The position numbers and the translations under genes were made by a program. Below are positions 10,910 through 22,132 of a stretch of DNA of 64,000 nucleotides, in pieces. The DNA comes from Flaccisagitta enflata. Lineage: Eukaryota > Chaetognatha > Sagittoidea > Aphragmophora. Location of the stretch: NCBI GenBank assembly GCA_965153355.1, contig OZ231126.1:54188001-54252000 (forward strand). Direction: 5' to 3'. Position 1 is the first letter of the stretch; the number at the start of each line of letters is the position of its first letter. The notes beneath the pieces were generated by a model. It was given only the letters and a program-made list of their open reading frames with translations. It made no database searches and was not told where the DNA came from.

Positions 10910-12997
10910 ACAGGGTGTGCAAAAAAATCCGCACTCGTCATCACTTATTTAAAAAGACACCTAGAATTTAAGAAATTCTTTTAAACTAATGGTAAAAGTT
11001 GAAAATTAAGTTATTTTCATACTTTAGATGAAGAAATAATGTAAGTATGGTAGACGGCGGTGTACATTTTTAGACTAATAAAGACATAACTAGAATGTTA
11101 CAGTAGATGTCGCCTAAACTTCAAAATACGGGGGAATTTATAACAGGAAGACAAATAAACTTAAAACAATATTTGGAATATAAATTAATAAAAGGATGTT
11201 TTATTGCCTATGGGCTTTGGTTGCCATGGAAACTTATTTCCATGTATCAACGCTTAAGTATCAATATTTTAAAAAATTTTATGAAGGAACATTGTTTAAA
11301 TCAAAATTTGCTACAACTTTCCTACAATATATTCTGTTAGAATTTCGCTAGTTTGGCGGTTGCTAGGGAGCATCACAGGGCTGTCACATATAGTTACGCT
11401 CTATACCAACGGCTAAACTAGCAATATTCTTACAAAACATATTGTAGGAAAGTTGCAGCAAATTTTATTCAAAACAATGTTCCCTCAAAAAATTTCTCAA
11501 AATATTGATACTTTAGCGTAAATACGTAAAAATATGTTTCCATAGCAACCAACACTCATGGGCAATAAAACATCCTTTTATTAGTCTATATTCTGAATAT
11601 CAGTTTTTTAAGTATATTTATCTTCCTGTAATGAATTCCCCCGTATTTCCAAGTTTAGACGACATCTACTATACAAAAGTTTTTTTTCCTGTAAATGAAT
11701 ATCTGTATCGTGTCTAAATTCAATTGATGTATCATTTCTTGTTCACTGAAACCCCCCTGCTTGACCTAACCATCTCCCCTTCACACATTGTAAAGTTGCT
11801 TTTAGTTTTCTTAGACTTATGATAGAATTTGAATGGAGGCGAGTATTAACACAATTTTTTTTTAAATGGAAGGTAATAGCATAAAGAGGTTAGTTTGTGC
11901 TTTTCAAGTTATTTGTTCGAGGGATAGTATCAGAAAATAACAATTAAAAATCTTTTAAAAACATTGATTTGCCTGCTCATCGCTAAGGCCTTCTGTTCAT
12001 CTGTTTTTCTTCTTTCCTGCCTTCTCATTGGCAAAAAAATATGAAAATATGAAAATGCTTATCTGATTGGTTGAAGCGAACTGCTTAGAAAGGAAGAATG
12101 GCAAATTCAACCAATCAGAAAACAGAACAGTTTTCAAAGCACCAATGACAAAGCAGAAAGAAAAGAGAGAGCAGCACTACAAAATTGATAGCTTAACTTT
12201 TACATACTACTACAGTTTTGCGGAAACAAAACCTGCTTTGATTTATACACGAGCTGAAAGGCCATGGTCAGAACCTTATTTTGAGAGAGTTTCAGCTTTG
12301 CCAAACAAAGCGTTTTCTCTGTGGAAACTATTCTTTAAAAAGTGGAGATTCGAATTTCCTGCAAAAAAGAGAGAGACGTTTTTCAAATAGGCTAAAAATG
12401 TATTAAATGATAATTTTTTTGAACTCTGATTGCAGCAACGTGATCATCTGTGTTCTGGCTTTCTAAAATGGTAAAGAGCGCCATGTTTTGCTTAAACAAT
12501 CCGCGTTTTGAGCAGGTTCAACTGCCAACCTTCATATTTTACATATTTGGCTTCTTATTTTTTTTTATGTAGTAATGTGCGAAGAATAAGGTAAAAAAAA
12601 AGTGCTGTCTGATGCGGTCAAGGGTCTAGTTTTCTTAAAAAAAACTGTGTTCCTCTACGTGAACTTTTTTTTTTTCACCCACTCAAAGTGCAAGTCCACT
12701 TATCTTTACATTGTGCTTTATGCCTTTCTTCCAAAACAATCCATCTAGGGGCCACTGAGGTAGTTATAATTTTTTTTTTTTTTATAAACACAGCTCTGTT
12801 AATGAAATTCTGTCAAAATCTTATTTTCAGTTTCTATTTAGATGCATTTCTTGGCCATGTTTGGAAATTTCATCAGCTGTTCTTGATTTCTACTTTTAGT
12901 ATGACCAACTGGGATACTCTGGTTCAAATTTTAACTAAAAAAAAAAAGTATGGTTTTTAAACATTACACCCAGTGCGAATTTTTTTGCACACCCTGT
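10910..12997. mobile_element. TA-flanked TIR element, 2.1 kb
   Basis: Left end ACAGGGTGTGCAAAAAAATC and right end reverse complement ACAGGGTGTGCAAAAAAATT define about 26-base TIRs; TA at 10908-10909 and 12998-12999 flanks it. Length 2088 with AT-rich body. The longest internal frame (12067-12390, 107 codons) shows no transposase motif I recognise. It contains the MITE at 11101-11671. Confidence 0.88.
11101..11671. mobile_element. Tc1/mariner-type MITE nested in a larger element
   Basis: Left CAGTAGATGTCG(C)CTAAACTT and right end inverted (TAGTAGATGTCGTCTAAACTT) with TA at 11099-11100 and 11672-11673. Arms of about 270 bases are diverged but alignable around a GTTGCTAGGGA core. X-box-like motifs sit at 11220-11233 (GTTGCCATGGAAAC) and 11536-11549 (GTTTCCATAGCAAC). 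Lying inside 10910-12997, it probably inserted later. Confidence 0.9.
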
Positions 12998-13091
12998 TAG
13001 GCGCAAAGCGGATTACGGCCGCGCATAACGCGTTACAGCTGCACAGGAAGCTTGCTGAGGCCAAGATGCACTCCACGCGGTCAATATTCCT

Positions 13092-13740
13092 CCCGTGCGA
13101 CTGCAAAGCGTCACGCGCGACTGCTACGCGTCACGCGCGACTGCTACGCGTCACGCGCGACTGCTACGCGTCACGCGCGACTGCTACGCGTCACGCGCGA
13201 CTGCTACGCGTCACGCGCGACTGCTACGCGTCACGCGCGACTGCTACGCATCACGCGCGGCTGCTGCGCATCACGCGCGGCTGCTGCGCATCACGCGCGG
13301 CTGCTGCGCATCACGCGCGGCTGCTACTGGTCACGCGCGGCGGCTACGTGTCACGCGCGGCGGCTACGCGTCACGCGCGGCGGCTACGCTTCACGCGCGG
13401 CAGCTACGCGTCACGCGCGGCTGCTACGCGTCACGCGCGGCTGCTACGCGTCATGCGCGGCTGCTACGCGTCACGCGCGGCTGTTACGCGTCACGCGCGG
13501 CTGTTACGCGTCACGTGCGGCTGTTACGCGTCACACGTGGCTGTTACGCATCACGCGTGGCTGTTACGCGTCACGCGCAGCTGTTACGCGTCATGCGTGG
13601 CTGTTACGCGTCATGCGTGGCTGTTACGCGTCACGCGCGGCTGTTACGCGTCACGCGCGGCTGTTACGCGTCACGCGCGGCTGTTACGCGTCACGCGCGG
13701 CTGTTACGCGTCACGCGCGGCTGTTATGCGTCACGCGGGG
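13092..13740. repeat. 20-bp GC-rich satellite
   Basis: About 32 units of CTGCTACGCGTCACGCGCGA and variants. Variants form blocks along the array: CTGCTA...GCGA, then CTGCTG...CAT, then CGGCTA, then CTGTTA. CpG density is far above the AT-rich flanks. The 20-base period leaves all three plus frames open for over 200 codons, an artefact. Confidence 0.97.
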
Positions 13741-13759
13741 TTAAAGCGCGTAATGTGTG

Positions 13760-14100
13760 GACTTATTCTACAATGTTTGTTTTTTTGATGTGTTTTATTT
13801 TTGAATATGTTCTAAGTTAGATTGTATTGTTTGTTTTTTTAATGTTATTTTTTTTTTCTTAATGACTTGTTTTGTTTTCGAATATTTTGTTTTATTTTCT
13901 CATTTTTTTTATCTTTTTCCCCCCTGATATTTTCAATGTCTTGTTTTCGAATATTTCAAAAAATTTCACATTTTCTAATGTTTTTCCTCATATTTTTTAA
14001 CGTTTTGTTGTGCTTTGTAATGTTTTGCTTTGTTTATTTTGCCACCAAACTGTGTGAACGCGATAGAAAAGCATCCAAAACCAACCATGCTCGATCATGG
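13760..14100. other. T-rich unassigned sequence
   Basis: Poly-T rich with short TGTTTT words; no gene or element identified. Confidence 0.5.
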
Positions 14101-14107
14101 AGAGAAA

Positions 14108-14190
14108 AAAAGTCCAGTGACCAGCTGGACGCGAACTTGTGACCTTTCCAATTGAATCAAAATACTAAAAGCGCAACTCTCTTCCAACTC
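14108..14190 (-). pseudogene. tRNA-like sequence, minus strand
   Basis: Reading the minus strand, CTGAGTTGGAAGAGAG resembles an A box and AAGTTCGCGTCC a B box, about 50 bases apart. The acceptor and anticodon arms do not fold convincingly, so it looks like a decayed tRNA or tRNA-derived SINE head. Confidence 0.4.
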
Positions 14191-14243
14191 AGTTCTGGTC
14201 TCATTGTCTCTTTTAGATTAAGATGCTTTTGTCTCAGAACATG

Positions 14244-14327
14244 TGCTCCCATAGCTTAATGGTTAGAGCATCGCGGTGAGATTCCAAACATTGCGATGCA
14301 TTGTGGGTTCGAATCCCACAGGCAGCA
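14244..14327 (+). pseudogene. tRNA-like sequence with oversized anticodon loop
   Basis: TAGCTTAATGGTTAGAGCA is a canonical D arm/A box, and GTGGG-TTCGAAT-CCCAC a perfect T arm/B box. TGCTCCC pairs with GGCAGCA except at one position. CATCG/CGATG would form the anticodon stem, but encloses a 20-base loop, and the position after the first loop base is G rather than the near-invariant T. An intron of about 13 bases is possible; pseudogene is more likely. Confidence 0.55.
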
Positions 14328-14339
14328 TTTATTTTATGG

Positions 14340-14490
14340 CTTAGGGAAACAGATGTGATTGGACTGTAAGGGGAAAAAATAATGGGGGAATTGAATGAGG
14401 GTTATGGGGGTAAGTGAATGGGGGTTATGAGGGGGTGCAAACGGGGGTAATAAACAAAGACAATCGGGGGTAAGGAAATATGGGGACGAG
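14340..14490. other. G-run-rich stretch
   Basis: Repeated GGGGTTATGGGGG and GGGGGTAA words (14390-14470), with enough G runs of 4-5 for a quadruplex on the plus strand. No gene seen. Confidence 0.5.
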
Positions 14491-14728
14491 AGGAGAACGG
14501 TAAGAGGCAGTTTCTCCCTACGATGAAAATGGGTTGTTTATCTGAAAAAATAAACAAAAAAGTAAAATGATCACTCGAAATCTGCCATGAATTCGGCGTT
14601 TTTCGGGTTTCTTCCGCCTTTTGCCATCTTTTGCCATCTAAATCGAATTTTTTTTTTTCTCAGTCATTCTCTGGAGTCTCGTTGTATCTTTCCAGTGGTT
14701 GCTTTTTCAGAGGCTGCCCATGGGCCAT

Positions 14729-15159
14729 GACCAGGGGCGTAGAAGAAGGTACTGCCACTACTGCCATGGCAGTACTCTTTGTCGGGACACCAAAGCTGTC
14801 GGGACACCAATTTGAATGATTGAGGAAAGAAGAAAAAAAAGAAAAAAAGAAAGAAAAACCATATAAAAAAAAAGGAAATGATTATTTCAATTAATGATTT
14901 TTCAAAATAAAATGATGCAAAAATGAATCTTCTTTGTCACAAGACAAAATCAATATAAAAAATATCATGAAATTATGATTAATAACAAACAATTTGTTTA
15001 CTGATCAAAATTAAGTTGTTTATTATAAAAAGAATGATGGAATGGAATCATGGTTTTTTTATTAATTTTAGGACAAAAACCACTAATGAGACTTCTGCTG
15101 AGACACTACACTTGTTGGGACACAAATTTTGGGTGGCAGTAGTAAAAAATCTCTCCTAC
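14729..15159. mobile_element. Inverted-repeat element, possible hAT-type MITE
   Basis: CAGGGGCGTAGAAGAAGGTA at the left is inverted as CTCCTACGCCC at the right, with further inverted similarity (ACTGCCACTACTGCC, GTCGGGACACCAA). Both sides carry GCCCATGGGCCAT (14716-14728 and 15160-15172), a 13-base direct repeat. CAGGGGCGTAG is reminiscent of hAT termini. Interior is AT-rich. Confidence 0.65.
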
Positions 15160-15289
15160 GCCCATGGGCCATATCTTTAAGTGATGGGCCTTCCACATAT
15201 ATTTCCTTTGAAGTGTGGCTCCTTAGTCCTTTTTCCGAGATCTTTACGGCGCCTACTGCGCTTTTTGCCATCTCTTCATACCAGCACAC

Positions 15290-15916
15290 ATGTTTCTTTT
15301 TTTTTGGGGGGGGGGGCAGGGGTTGCGCCAACGCACCTCTATATATAATACGGGGAAAAGAGGGGGTCAGTGGAGAATGCCCAAAAGGGAACAAAAGAGA
15401 AAGCCGCCTGCCAAGATGACCCTGCCCTGCCTAAAGAAGGAAGACCTGAGAAGGGCCCGCGGGTATAAGTGTCCTGCCAAACCTCAGTCTAGGCAAAAGG
15501 GAAATATATCAAGACCCAGAATCCTCATGAAACGAGCTGACTTAAGCAGGGCAAAGGCAGCTCGCTGTCATGACTGCTAAAGGGGCGGGAGAGACTCAAG
15601 GGATGCCCTAAATGCTCAAGGAGACCTGACCACCGGGGCCACCGGTCCCTATAAATGAGCAGAAGTGAGAGGTGCGTCCTAGGATATGGGTGGGGATGCC
15701 TCTCCCAGATGCTAGACCAGAGATGCAAAAGTCAGGAAGGAAGAGCAGAGCAAAAGGGGAAGATGAAGCAGGTAGCAGAGGAGAGAGAGAGCAACAGCCA
15801 ATCAGGAGGAAGGAGAAGCTGAGGAGGTAAGGCAATGAGAGTCAAAGCTAAAGAGCAGAAGGACCCGTAGCAGTGAGCTAGCCTGAGGCAGAGGTTCCCG
15901 TACAACATTTATCCGG
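15290..15916. other. Purine-rich unassigned sequence
   Basis: GC/purine-rich, with repeated AAGGAAGACCTGAGA-like words. A plus-strand frame (15290-15580, 96 codons) encodes a basic Cys-containing tail, but has no recognisable domain and starts in a G-run; I do not call it a gene. Confidence 0.4.
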
Positions 15917-15993
15917 TCGTGTCCGTTGGTAAGTTTGTCACGCTAACGTTTTACGATCCACCCGGCGCACGTTTTGACCCACTAGGCCTTGTT
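15917..15993 (+). mobile_element. HLE subfamily D-like, 3' fragment
   Basis: GTCCGTTGGTAAG, GTCACGCTAACGTTTTACG, ATCCACCCGGCGCACG and CACTAGGCCTTGTT follow the order of the D copy at 25903-26010. No 5' hairpin is seen. Confidence 0.65.
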
Positions 15994-16270
15994 GCTCCTT
16001 TCTATCCTCGTCTCATTGTTGAAAAATACATCTCACCATATTTCTCCCGTGTTTCCGAATATTCTGAATTAATACAGCGGGAACTTTTTGCGCGTCACAT
16101 TTCATGCGGCTTATCCGGTAATATGCTTTTTTCAACACACAATTGTTTCTCTCACACGGCAGACCGTGCAGTGTGCACCCATGGCTATTGAGTAACAGTC
16201 CATGGCTACGAATCACGATCCTTGCCTCTTTTCTCATCTTTTCCTACCTTCCTCCCATCTTCTTTTTTTT

Positions 16271-16544
16271 CGCGTGCTAAGCGGCTCTATAAGCCACTTT
16301 TCGCTCCGTCGGTTCGTCGGTCGGTCCGTCGGTCCATCCGTCCATCGGTCCATCCGTCACAAAACTATTTTAAAGGCTTTTCAGAGCGTTTTCATGTCTC
16401 TGAGTGGTAGAGAAGGAACTTTGTGAAGCAAACAGCCATTTCAAATGTCTTTTTGAGAGAAAAAAAAATTGTTTGTCTGTCTGTCTCTAGAGCTGACTTT
16501 TTTGAAAGTGCCGAGACACGTGATTTAGGTCTAATGGCCTTGTT
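16271..16544 (+). mobile_element. HLE, diverged copy
   Basis: Degenerate 5' hairpin region CGCGTGCTAAGCGGCTC, then a GTCGGTCC/ATCCGTCC array (16309-16358), a unique body, and a 3' end GACACGTGATTTAGG followed by TCTAATGGCCTTGTT. It is followed directly by a T run and another HLE. Confidence 0.6.
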
Positions 16545-16551
16545 TTTTTTT

Positions 16552-16772
16552 AGTCGCGTGCACGCGACTCTACAACCCGCTTTGTCCGTCGGTTGGTCGG
16601 TTGGTCGGTTGGTCGGTTGGTCGGTTGGTCACTTGGTCAGTTGGTCATACTTTACTTTTTTTATGATTTTATTTCTTTGACCTCACTGCTCCTGCCCAAA
16701 TGATCTGGTGACCTCAAGTATGGCCCCTGCCCACCCGCACGCGACTTCGGTAGCCGTGTATCCGGCCTTGTT
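16552..16772 (+). mobile_element. HLE subfamily A1, complete
   Basis: 5' AGTCGCGTGCACGCGACT, CTCTACAACCCGCTTTG, a GTCGGTTG array, CACACTTTACTTTTTTTATG, GCTCCTGCCCAAATGATC, CCCACCCGCACGCGACTTCG, then hairpin GCCG-TGTATC-CGGC and CTTGTT. The first ten bases and the 3' GCACGCGACT are inverted complements. Length 221. Confidence 0.93.
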
Positions 16773-16779
16773 ATCTCTC

Positions 16780-17056
16780 TTTCGCCCTTTCATCACGCTT
16801 TGCCTCAGCTGTCTCTCTGATTCCTCATTCCATTCTTCGATGACGTTTGTCATTCATTTTTTTTTTCTTTTTTTTTTTTTTTGGTCATTTGTTTTAAGCT
16901 ACATTCATACTGACTGATTTGTACTGTTTCAATGACATCGACGACGACGTTCGTAATCAAAACCCAAGTATTCAGATTTCCATGAGATTTGGACATATCT
17001 TGTCAGTGATAACGGTTGCAGCAAAAAGTATATATGTGACTTGATACTACCCGAAT
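16780..17056. other. Unassigned sequence with T runs
   Basis: T-rich at 16857-16883; no gene or element recognised. Confidence 0.45.
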
Positions 17057-18281
17057 TAAAAAAAACGCAAGTTTTTCATATAAGAGCCCGAAATGGACTC
17101 CATTTTTCTTCTAAGTAGCTTTTTACAAGCTGGTTTGGTTTATTTGAGTTTCTGTGCATCATAACAAAGAGAATCAGAATTAAGTTGATGCAGAGAAAAA
17201 GCCGTGCTAAAGTGACATGTACTTTACTTATTAGCTTGTACCAAAATGACAAAAAACAATAAAATCAGATGTCCACGAGTAGTTCTTGTTGTGAGGCTGT
17301 CTTGGGCTTCTAATGACATCAATTTCAGATTGAAAATTTTGCATCTTGCTGGCCGCGCCTTACCTTGAAATTTCCTTTTGCCTATAGGAAACCAAAAAAT
17401 TCAAGTTACTAAAATCCCATTTTTGACTGCATATTTGAAATCTGCATGAAAAACTGATAATTGAAAGTGCTCTCCTTTTTACAAAATTCCTTCGGGATCA
17501 TAGTCAAAATTCATCTTGAAGATATGACAAAAAGGTAAGTTCGGCGATTTTACAAAGAAATAAAAGAGAAAGGTAAGTTTTGCAAACTTTGACGCTTATT
17601 TTGAGCACCTTCTAGTTGGAATATTGAAAAAAGGAAAGCACTTTCAATTAACAGTTTTTTCTGCAGATTTCAAATCTGCAGTCAAAACAGAGATTTAAGC
17701 ACTTTGAAATTTTTGGTTCCCCATAGAGGTAGGTTTTACCAAAGGTAAGACGCGGAAAGCTTAAAGTAGGATTTGAGTGGCAAAACTGATCACAACAGGA
17801 GGCCAAGACAGCCCCACAGCATAAAGTGCATGTAGAGTGCCAAATTTATCACTTTTTGTCATTTAGGTACAAGCTATTACTTATTTTCGCCTTTGATTTT
17901 CAGTTTGATCTATAATGATTTCAAAGGTCTTATCACACTGAAATACAGTCGGTGCTTCATTTTTCATCATAGACATTGAGGAACTCAAATATGGAAACTA
18001 TAAAAGTAAACAGCATGGGTAGAACAATGCCTGATTGCCCGTGGCAGTGCAATTACTCTATCATGTTCACCTAAAACATCCTTATTTTTCCCTCTTACTG
18101 CATTTTGAAATTTTGACCCCTGCACCTTCTTTTGAATATAACTTCTAAACGAATGAAGCTACAGATGTGGGATTGCGCTCAAAAGAAAGCTCTCGAAAAA
18201 AGCTTCAATTTGGTCACTGATAAATCATATCCCAAGTGACCCAAGTGCACAAAAATCACCTGTAGAAAAACTCGCGTTTTT
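17057..18281. mobile_element. Foldback element
   Basis: Inner arms of about 370 bases (roughly 17120-17490 and 17620-17990) are inverted and diverged, sharing AAAGTGCTCTCC/GGAAAGCACTTTC, AGCTTGTAC and TTATTTGAG. Outer ends AAAACGCAAGTTTTTC and GAAAAACTCGCGTTTT also pair. The right end meets the HLE at 18282. Target duplication not identified. Confidence 0.65.
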
Positions 18282-19360
18282 AGTCGCGTGCACGCAACTC
18301 TACACCTTGCCGTGTTGGTCGGTAGGTCGGTAGGTCGGTAGGTCCGTCGGTCCGTCCGTCACATTTTTAAAATTATGACTTTTTAAGGTTTTTTAAGGTA
18401 CTTTAAGGTACTCTAGGGTATTTCAGGGTACTTTAGGGTACTTCAGGGTACTTTAGGGTACTTAAGTTAATTCTGGTACTTAAGGTATTTAAGAGTACTT
18501 TCAGATACTTTTGGGTATTTTCAGGTAGTTTTGTGTATTTTTTGGTATTTTTTGGTACTTTAGGGTGTTTTGGGGTATTTTTGGGTGTTTTCGGGTGTTT
18601 TCGGGTGTTTTTGGGTATTTTTGGGTATTTTTAGATGTATTGGATAATTTTTTTTAGGTATTTGCAGGTATTTGTTGGTATTTTCAGGTATTTTTGGGTA
18701 TTTTTAGAATATATTGATGTATTTATATTTTAAAAACATTGTGGAACGTTGTGGAACATTGTGACACATTTTGGGACATTTTTGAGCATTGTGGCACATA
18801 GTGGAACATTGTGGAAAATTTGAAAATTATGACTTTTTAAGGTTTTTAAGGTTTTCTAAGGTACTCTAGTATGTAGAATGTAGTATGTAGTATGTAGTTG
18901 AAGTATGTAGTTGTAGTATGTAGTTGTAGTATGTAGTTGTAGTATGTAGTTGTAGTATGTAGTTGTCGTATGTAGTTGTTGTATGTAGTTGTAGTGTGTA
19001 GTTGTAGTGTGTAGTTGTAGTATGTAGTTATAGTATGTAGTTTTAGTATGTAGTTTTAGTATGTAGTTTTAGTATGTAGTTGCAGTATGTAGTTTTACTA
19101 TGTAGTTGTAGTATGTAGTTGTAGTATGTAGTTGTGGTATGTAGTTGTAGTATGTAGTTGTAGTATATAGTTGTAGTATGTAGTATGTAGCTGAAGTATG
19201 TAGTTGAAGTACGTAGTTGTAGTATGTAGTTGAAGTATGTAGTTGTACTATGAGGTTGTAGTACTAAGTTGTAGTATAGGGTTGTAGTATTAAGTTGTAG
19301 TATGAAGTTGTAGTAGTTGTCAGTAACTTAGCACGCGACTGTTGGCCTGTTGGGCTTGTT
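18282..19360 (+). mobile_element. HLE subfamily E with minisatellite cargo
   Basis: 5' AGTCGCGTGCACGCAACTC, CTACACCTTGCCGTG, and a GGTAGGTC/GTCCGTCC array to 18360. The body is two minisatellites: GGGTACTTTA-type (18370-18740) and TATGTAGTTGTAG 13-mers (18870-19315). The 3' end is AGCACGCGACTGTTGG, CCTGTTGGGC and TTGTT. Length 1079, five times a normal A copy, the excess being tandem repeats. Confidence 0.9.
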
Positions 19361-19965
19361 TTTTAATTCGCGTAGCAAACAGTTTTATCTCATTATATTT
19401 TTATTTTCTTTTGCTTTGCTTTGCTTTTCGCGCATTTGTCTAAAGGGTAGGATTTTCAAGCAAGGGTGATTCAGCACACCAGTAGCCCCCACACCAATGT
19501 TTTTGAAAGTATCTTAGGACATCACACAGGCTACATAGTGTTGGTAACACACCAAATGACCCAGCCGTAGCCGTAGCCCTTTTTTGTCTCCTTTGCGTTT
19601 TCTATGGGTTTTTTTCTCCCGAAATTGGAGAAAATTCGGTTACATTAGCGTTGCTTCTTGTCCCTTTTAGTTATTTAAAAAAAAAAAACTCGATTTAAGA
19701 CCTTTCTTTCTTTTTTGCATTTATTTTCCCGCTTCGCCTTTTCATGGGGCATCTTTAAAGTTTTCAGTGACACAAAAATATGCTATTGCTTTTTTTTTCT
19801 CACATTTTTGGTGATTTACAGCTGCTTCTCTTTTTTTTCTCTCTCCGTAATATTGATCATCAGGAAAGAAAGAAGAGAAGAGAAAACGACTCAGCTGGGC
19901 AAAGCTGACAAGAATAAATCTAGAAACAATATCGATAACAAATATCGGACTGAGCACTTGGCACC
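19361..19965. other. Unassigned sequence
   Basis: AT-rich, with an A9 tract at 19679-19688. No gene or repeat family recognised. Confidence 0.45.
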
Positions 19966-19969
19966 AACT

Positions 19970-20070
<101 letters not shown>

Positions 20071-20533
20071 CTCTTCTCAACTTCAGCTCACTTCCTAGGA
20101 AAACAAACGCGGTCAACATTGAATATACAACTTATCATTAGACGACAGCATCATCATCAAACAATAAAACGATGGAACAAGATAAAAAGAGACGTTATCA
20201 TCCATAACGAGAAAATAATTACTAACAATCAACACATATAAACAATAAATCGTCTCAACAATTGATATCGATAATACCAAAGCGTGTGACTGCGGGGAGA
20301 GCTGATACAACTGCCATCGATATTAACGCGGATTACGAAACAATTAACAAGACTTCTGTATGACGCGAAAGGTAAGAGGGAACTTGACAGGCTATCAAAA
20401 ATCTGAATCATGCTGTTCAGTGTTCAAGGTCCATCTCCACTACTACACCCTCACTTCTTCCCCCAACCAGTTAAGACCATGTATCGAATAACACCGGGCG
20501 TGACTCGACGACGCGTGCCTCATTCAGTTCTTC
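20071..20533. other. Unassigned sequence
   Basis: Low-complexity ATC/ATAAC-rich region; no gene recognised. Confidence 0.4.
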
Positions 20534-20781
20534 GGGCGTGTTTCTAGTGAAGATGAAAAACGCGTTTGTTTCCGTGAAACGCGATTACAGTATGAACACA
20601 TATTCAAGAATTTCAACTGTCCCACGAGGGAGTGAGCAAAGTGAGTGAGCAAGCCCGTAAACTGAGCGAGCGAGCGTAGCAAAGACCCGAGTGAGCGGAG
20701 TGAGCGGTGCGAGCGAACGAACATAGCGAGCGACCGAGTGGCCCTTTCAAAACGCGATCGTCTGTGACTAGAAACGCCCCC
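20534..20781 (+). mobile_element. GGGCGTGTTTCTAGT TIR element, copy 1
   Basis: Starts GGGCGTGTTTCTAGTGA and ends TGACTAGAAACGCCCC. Contains AACGCGTTTG, a CGTGAAACGCGAT block, and imperfect GAGTGAGCGAGCGA repeats. Length 248. Three other copies lie at 26378, 31805 and 33290. Flanking TTCTTC is repeated but a full target duplication is not clear. Confidence 0.88.
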
Positions 20782-20789
20782 TTCTTCGT

Positions 20790-21890
20790 GTTACATGGTC
20801 TGACTTCTCGAAACCGTCCTTTGTTAGATTTGTTCTAGGAACGCCAAAAGGCTCGTTGCATTGTAATGAGTGCAATGGAAGAGAAAGAAAACAAATAAAT
20901 CGCGGCAACTCCCATTTCACCTTTGGTACTAGAATACCAAAACGGCTAATAGGTTAGCAACCGAATTGGCTAACTCCTCCTATCATTGTATTTTTTATCG
21001 CTTCCGCTTACAATCCCCATGGCGCTATCACTGTTGTAGTAAATGAATACCTTGACGTTTCCATTGGAGAATGTGCTCAAGAATGCACATAGACACACAC
21101 AACTATGCCCTGAGAAACAAACATATGGACAATCGAAGACCCTCTGGTGCCATACAACTAAAAAAAAAAAGACGGACTTTTGAATGACTAATTGTGCCTA
21201 TGAATTTTAGCAAAACTTTACAAAATCTTTGGTCATTTGAAAGCCCTTGGAAAGTACTTTCATTTGGCGCCAATCAGGTATTGCTATCTTTTTATGTTTA
21301 GAAATAGCATAATAACATTGCCCATTTCAGTTTTGCAATCCCTACAAAAAAAAATCGCATTAGAGCAAATTAGTGCTTCTCTTAGCAGGGCTCTAGCTTC
21401 TAAACCCTCTGAAATAAAGAGCTGGAATTGGTCTAGATTGAAAGATTTTTTGAAAATCTTTTTAAATGTCTTTTTTGAAAATAGTTTGAATTGATTTTCA
21501 TATCTGTTTTATAGAATAATAAACCGGTGCGTCTTTTTTTTTTTTTTTTTTTTTGAGCCGAGTGGTACACCCTCTCTCGGTAACCCCCCAATAAACGCGG
21601 CAAAAGAATATCAATTCATGTGCGTTTCTTTTCTTCGTGGAAATACCTCGTATATCATGTACCATCATCTTGGTCTTTCTTCCCTTTGGCGCGAAAATGA
21701 AACTTGTTTCTCGTCAGATGAAAGGGAATGAACGCCTGTCTTTTATCACTCGCCATCAATCGTCTTTCCGCCTTTATTTTTGTACGAAAGGAGCGAAGGG
21801 AGCTACAGGCACTGATAGTGATAGAGTCTGAACCTATCCAAGAAAGTCAACAATGTGTGGCTGGTGGTTGAGAAATGAATGCGTGAATGA
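20790..21890. other. Unassigned sequence
   Basis: No gene or repeat family recognised. T19 run at about 21535-21554. An 85-codon frame at 21237-21494 has no recognised domain. Confidence 0.45.
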
Positions 21891-21970
21891 AAGAATGAAT
21901 GAATGAATGAATGAATGAATGAATGAATGAATGAATGAATGAATGAATGAATGAATGAATGAATGAATGA
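21891..21970. repeat. (GAAT)n microsatellite
   Basis: About 20 GAAT units. Confidence 0.97.
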
Positions 21971-22132
21971 ACAGCAGTTTGTAGTGACGCCCTCTACATA
22001 TTTTCGTTATTTTTTCTGTTTTAAATTGCTTTCTCTGATCTGACTAAATGTTGTAACCACCATTTTATAAAACCCTGAAGATGCCCATAAAGCAGCAACC
22101 TGTGTGTCGATTTCTAAATTTTCGTTCTTTTT

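Noticed and set aside
12973-13820. Three overlapping plus-strand frames of 230-271 codons
   Set aside because: All three frames are open through a 20-bp tandem repeat; composition is dictated by the repeat.
14244-14327. Functional intron-containing tRNA gene
   Set aside because: No T33, a mismatched acceptor stem, and no standard anticodon loop after removing any simple intron; recorded as a tRNA-like pseudogene instead.
16271-16772. HLEs as tRNA-derived SINEs
   Set aside because: No A/B box, no poly-A or simple-repeat tail and no flanking duplications; hairpin plus TTGTT ends and the empty site fit a Helitron-like model better.
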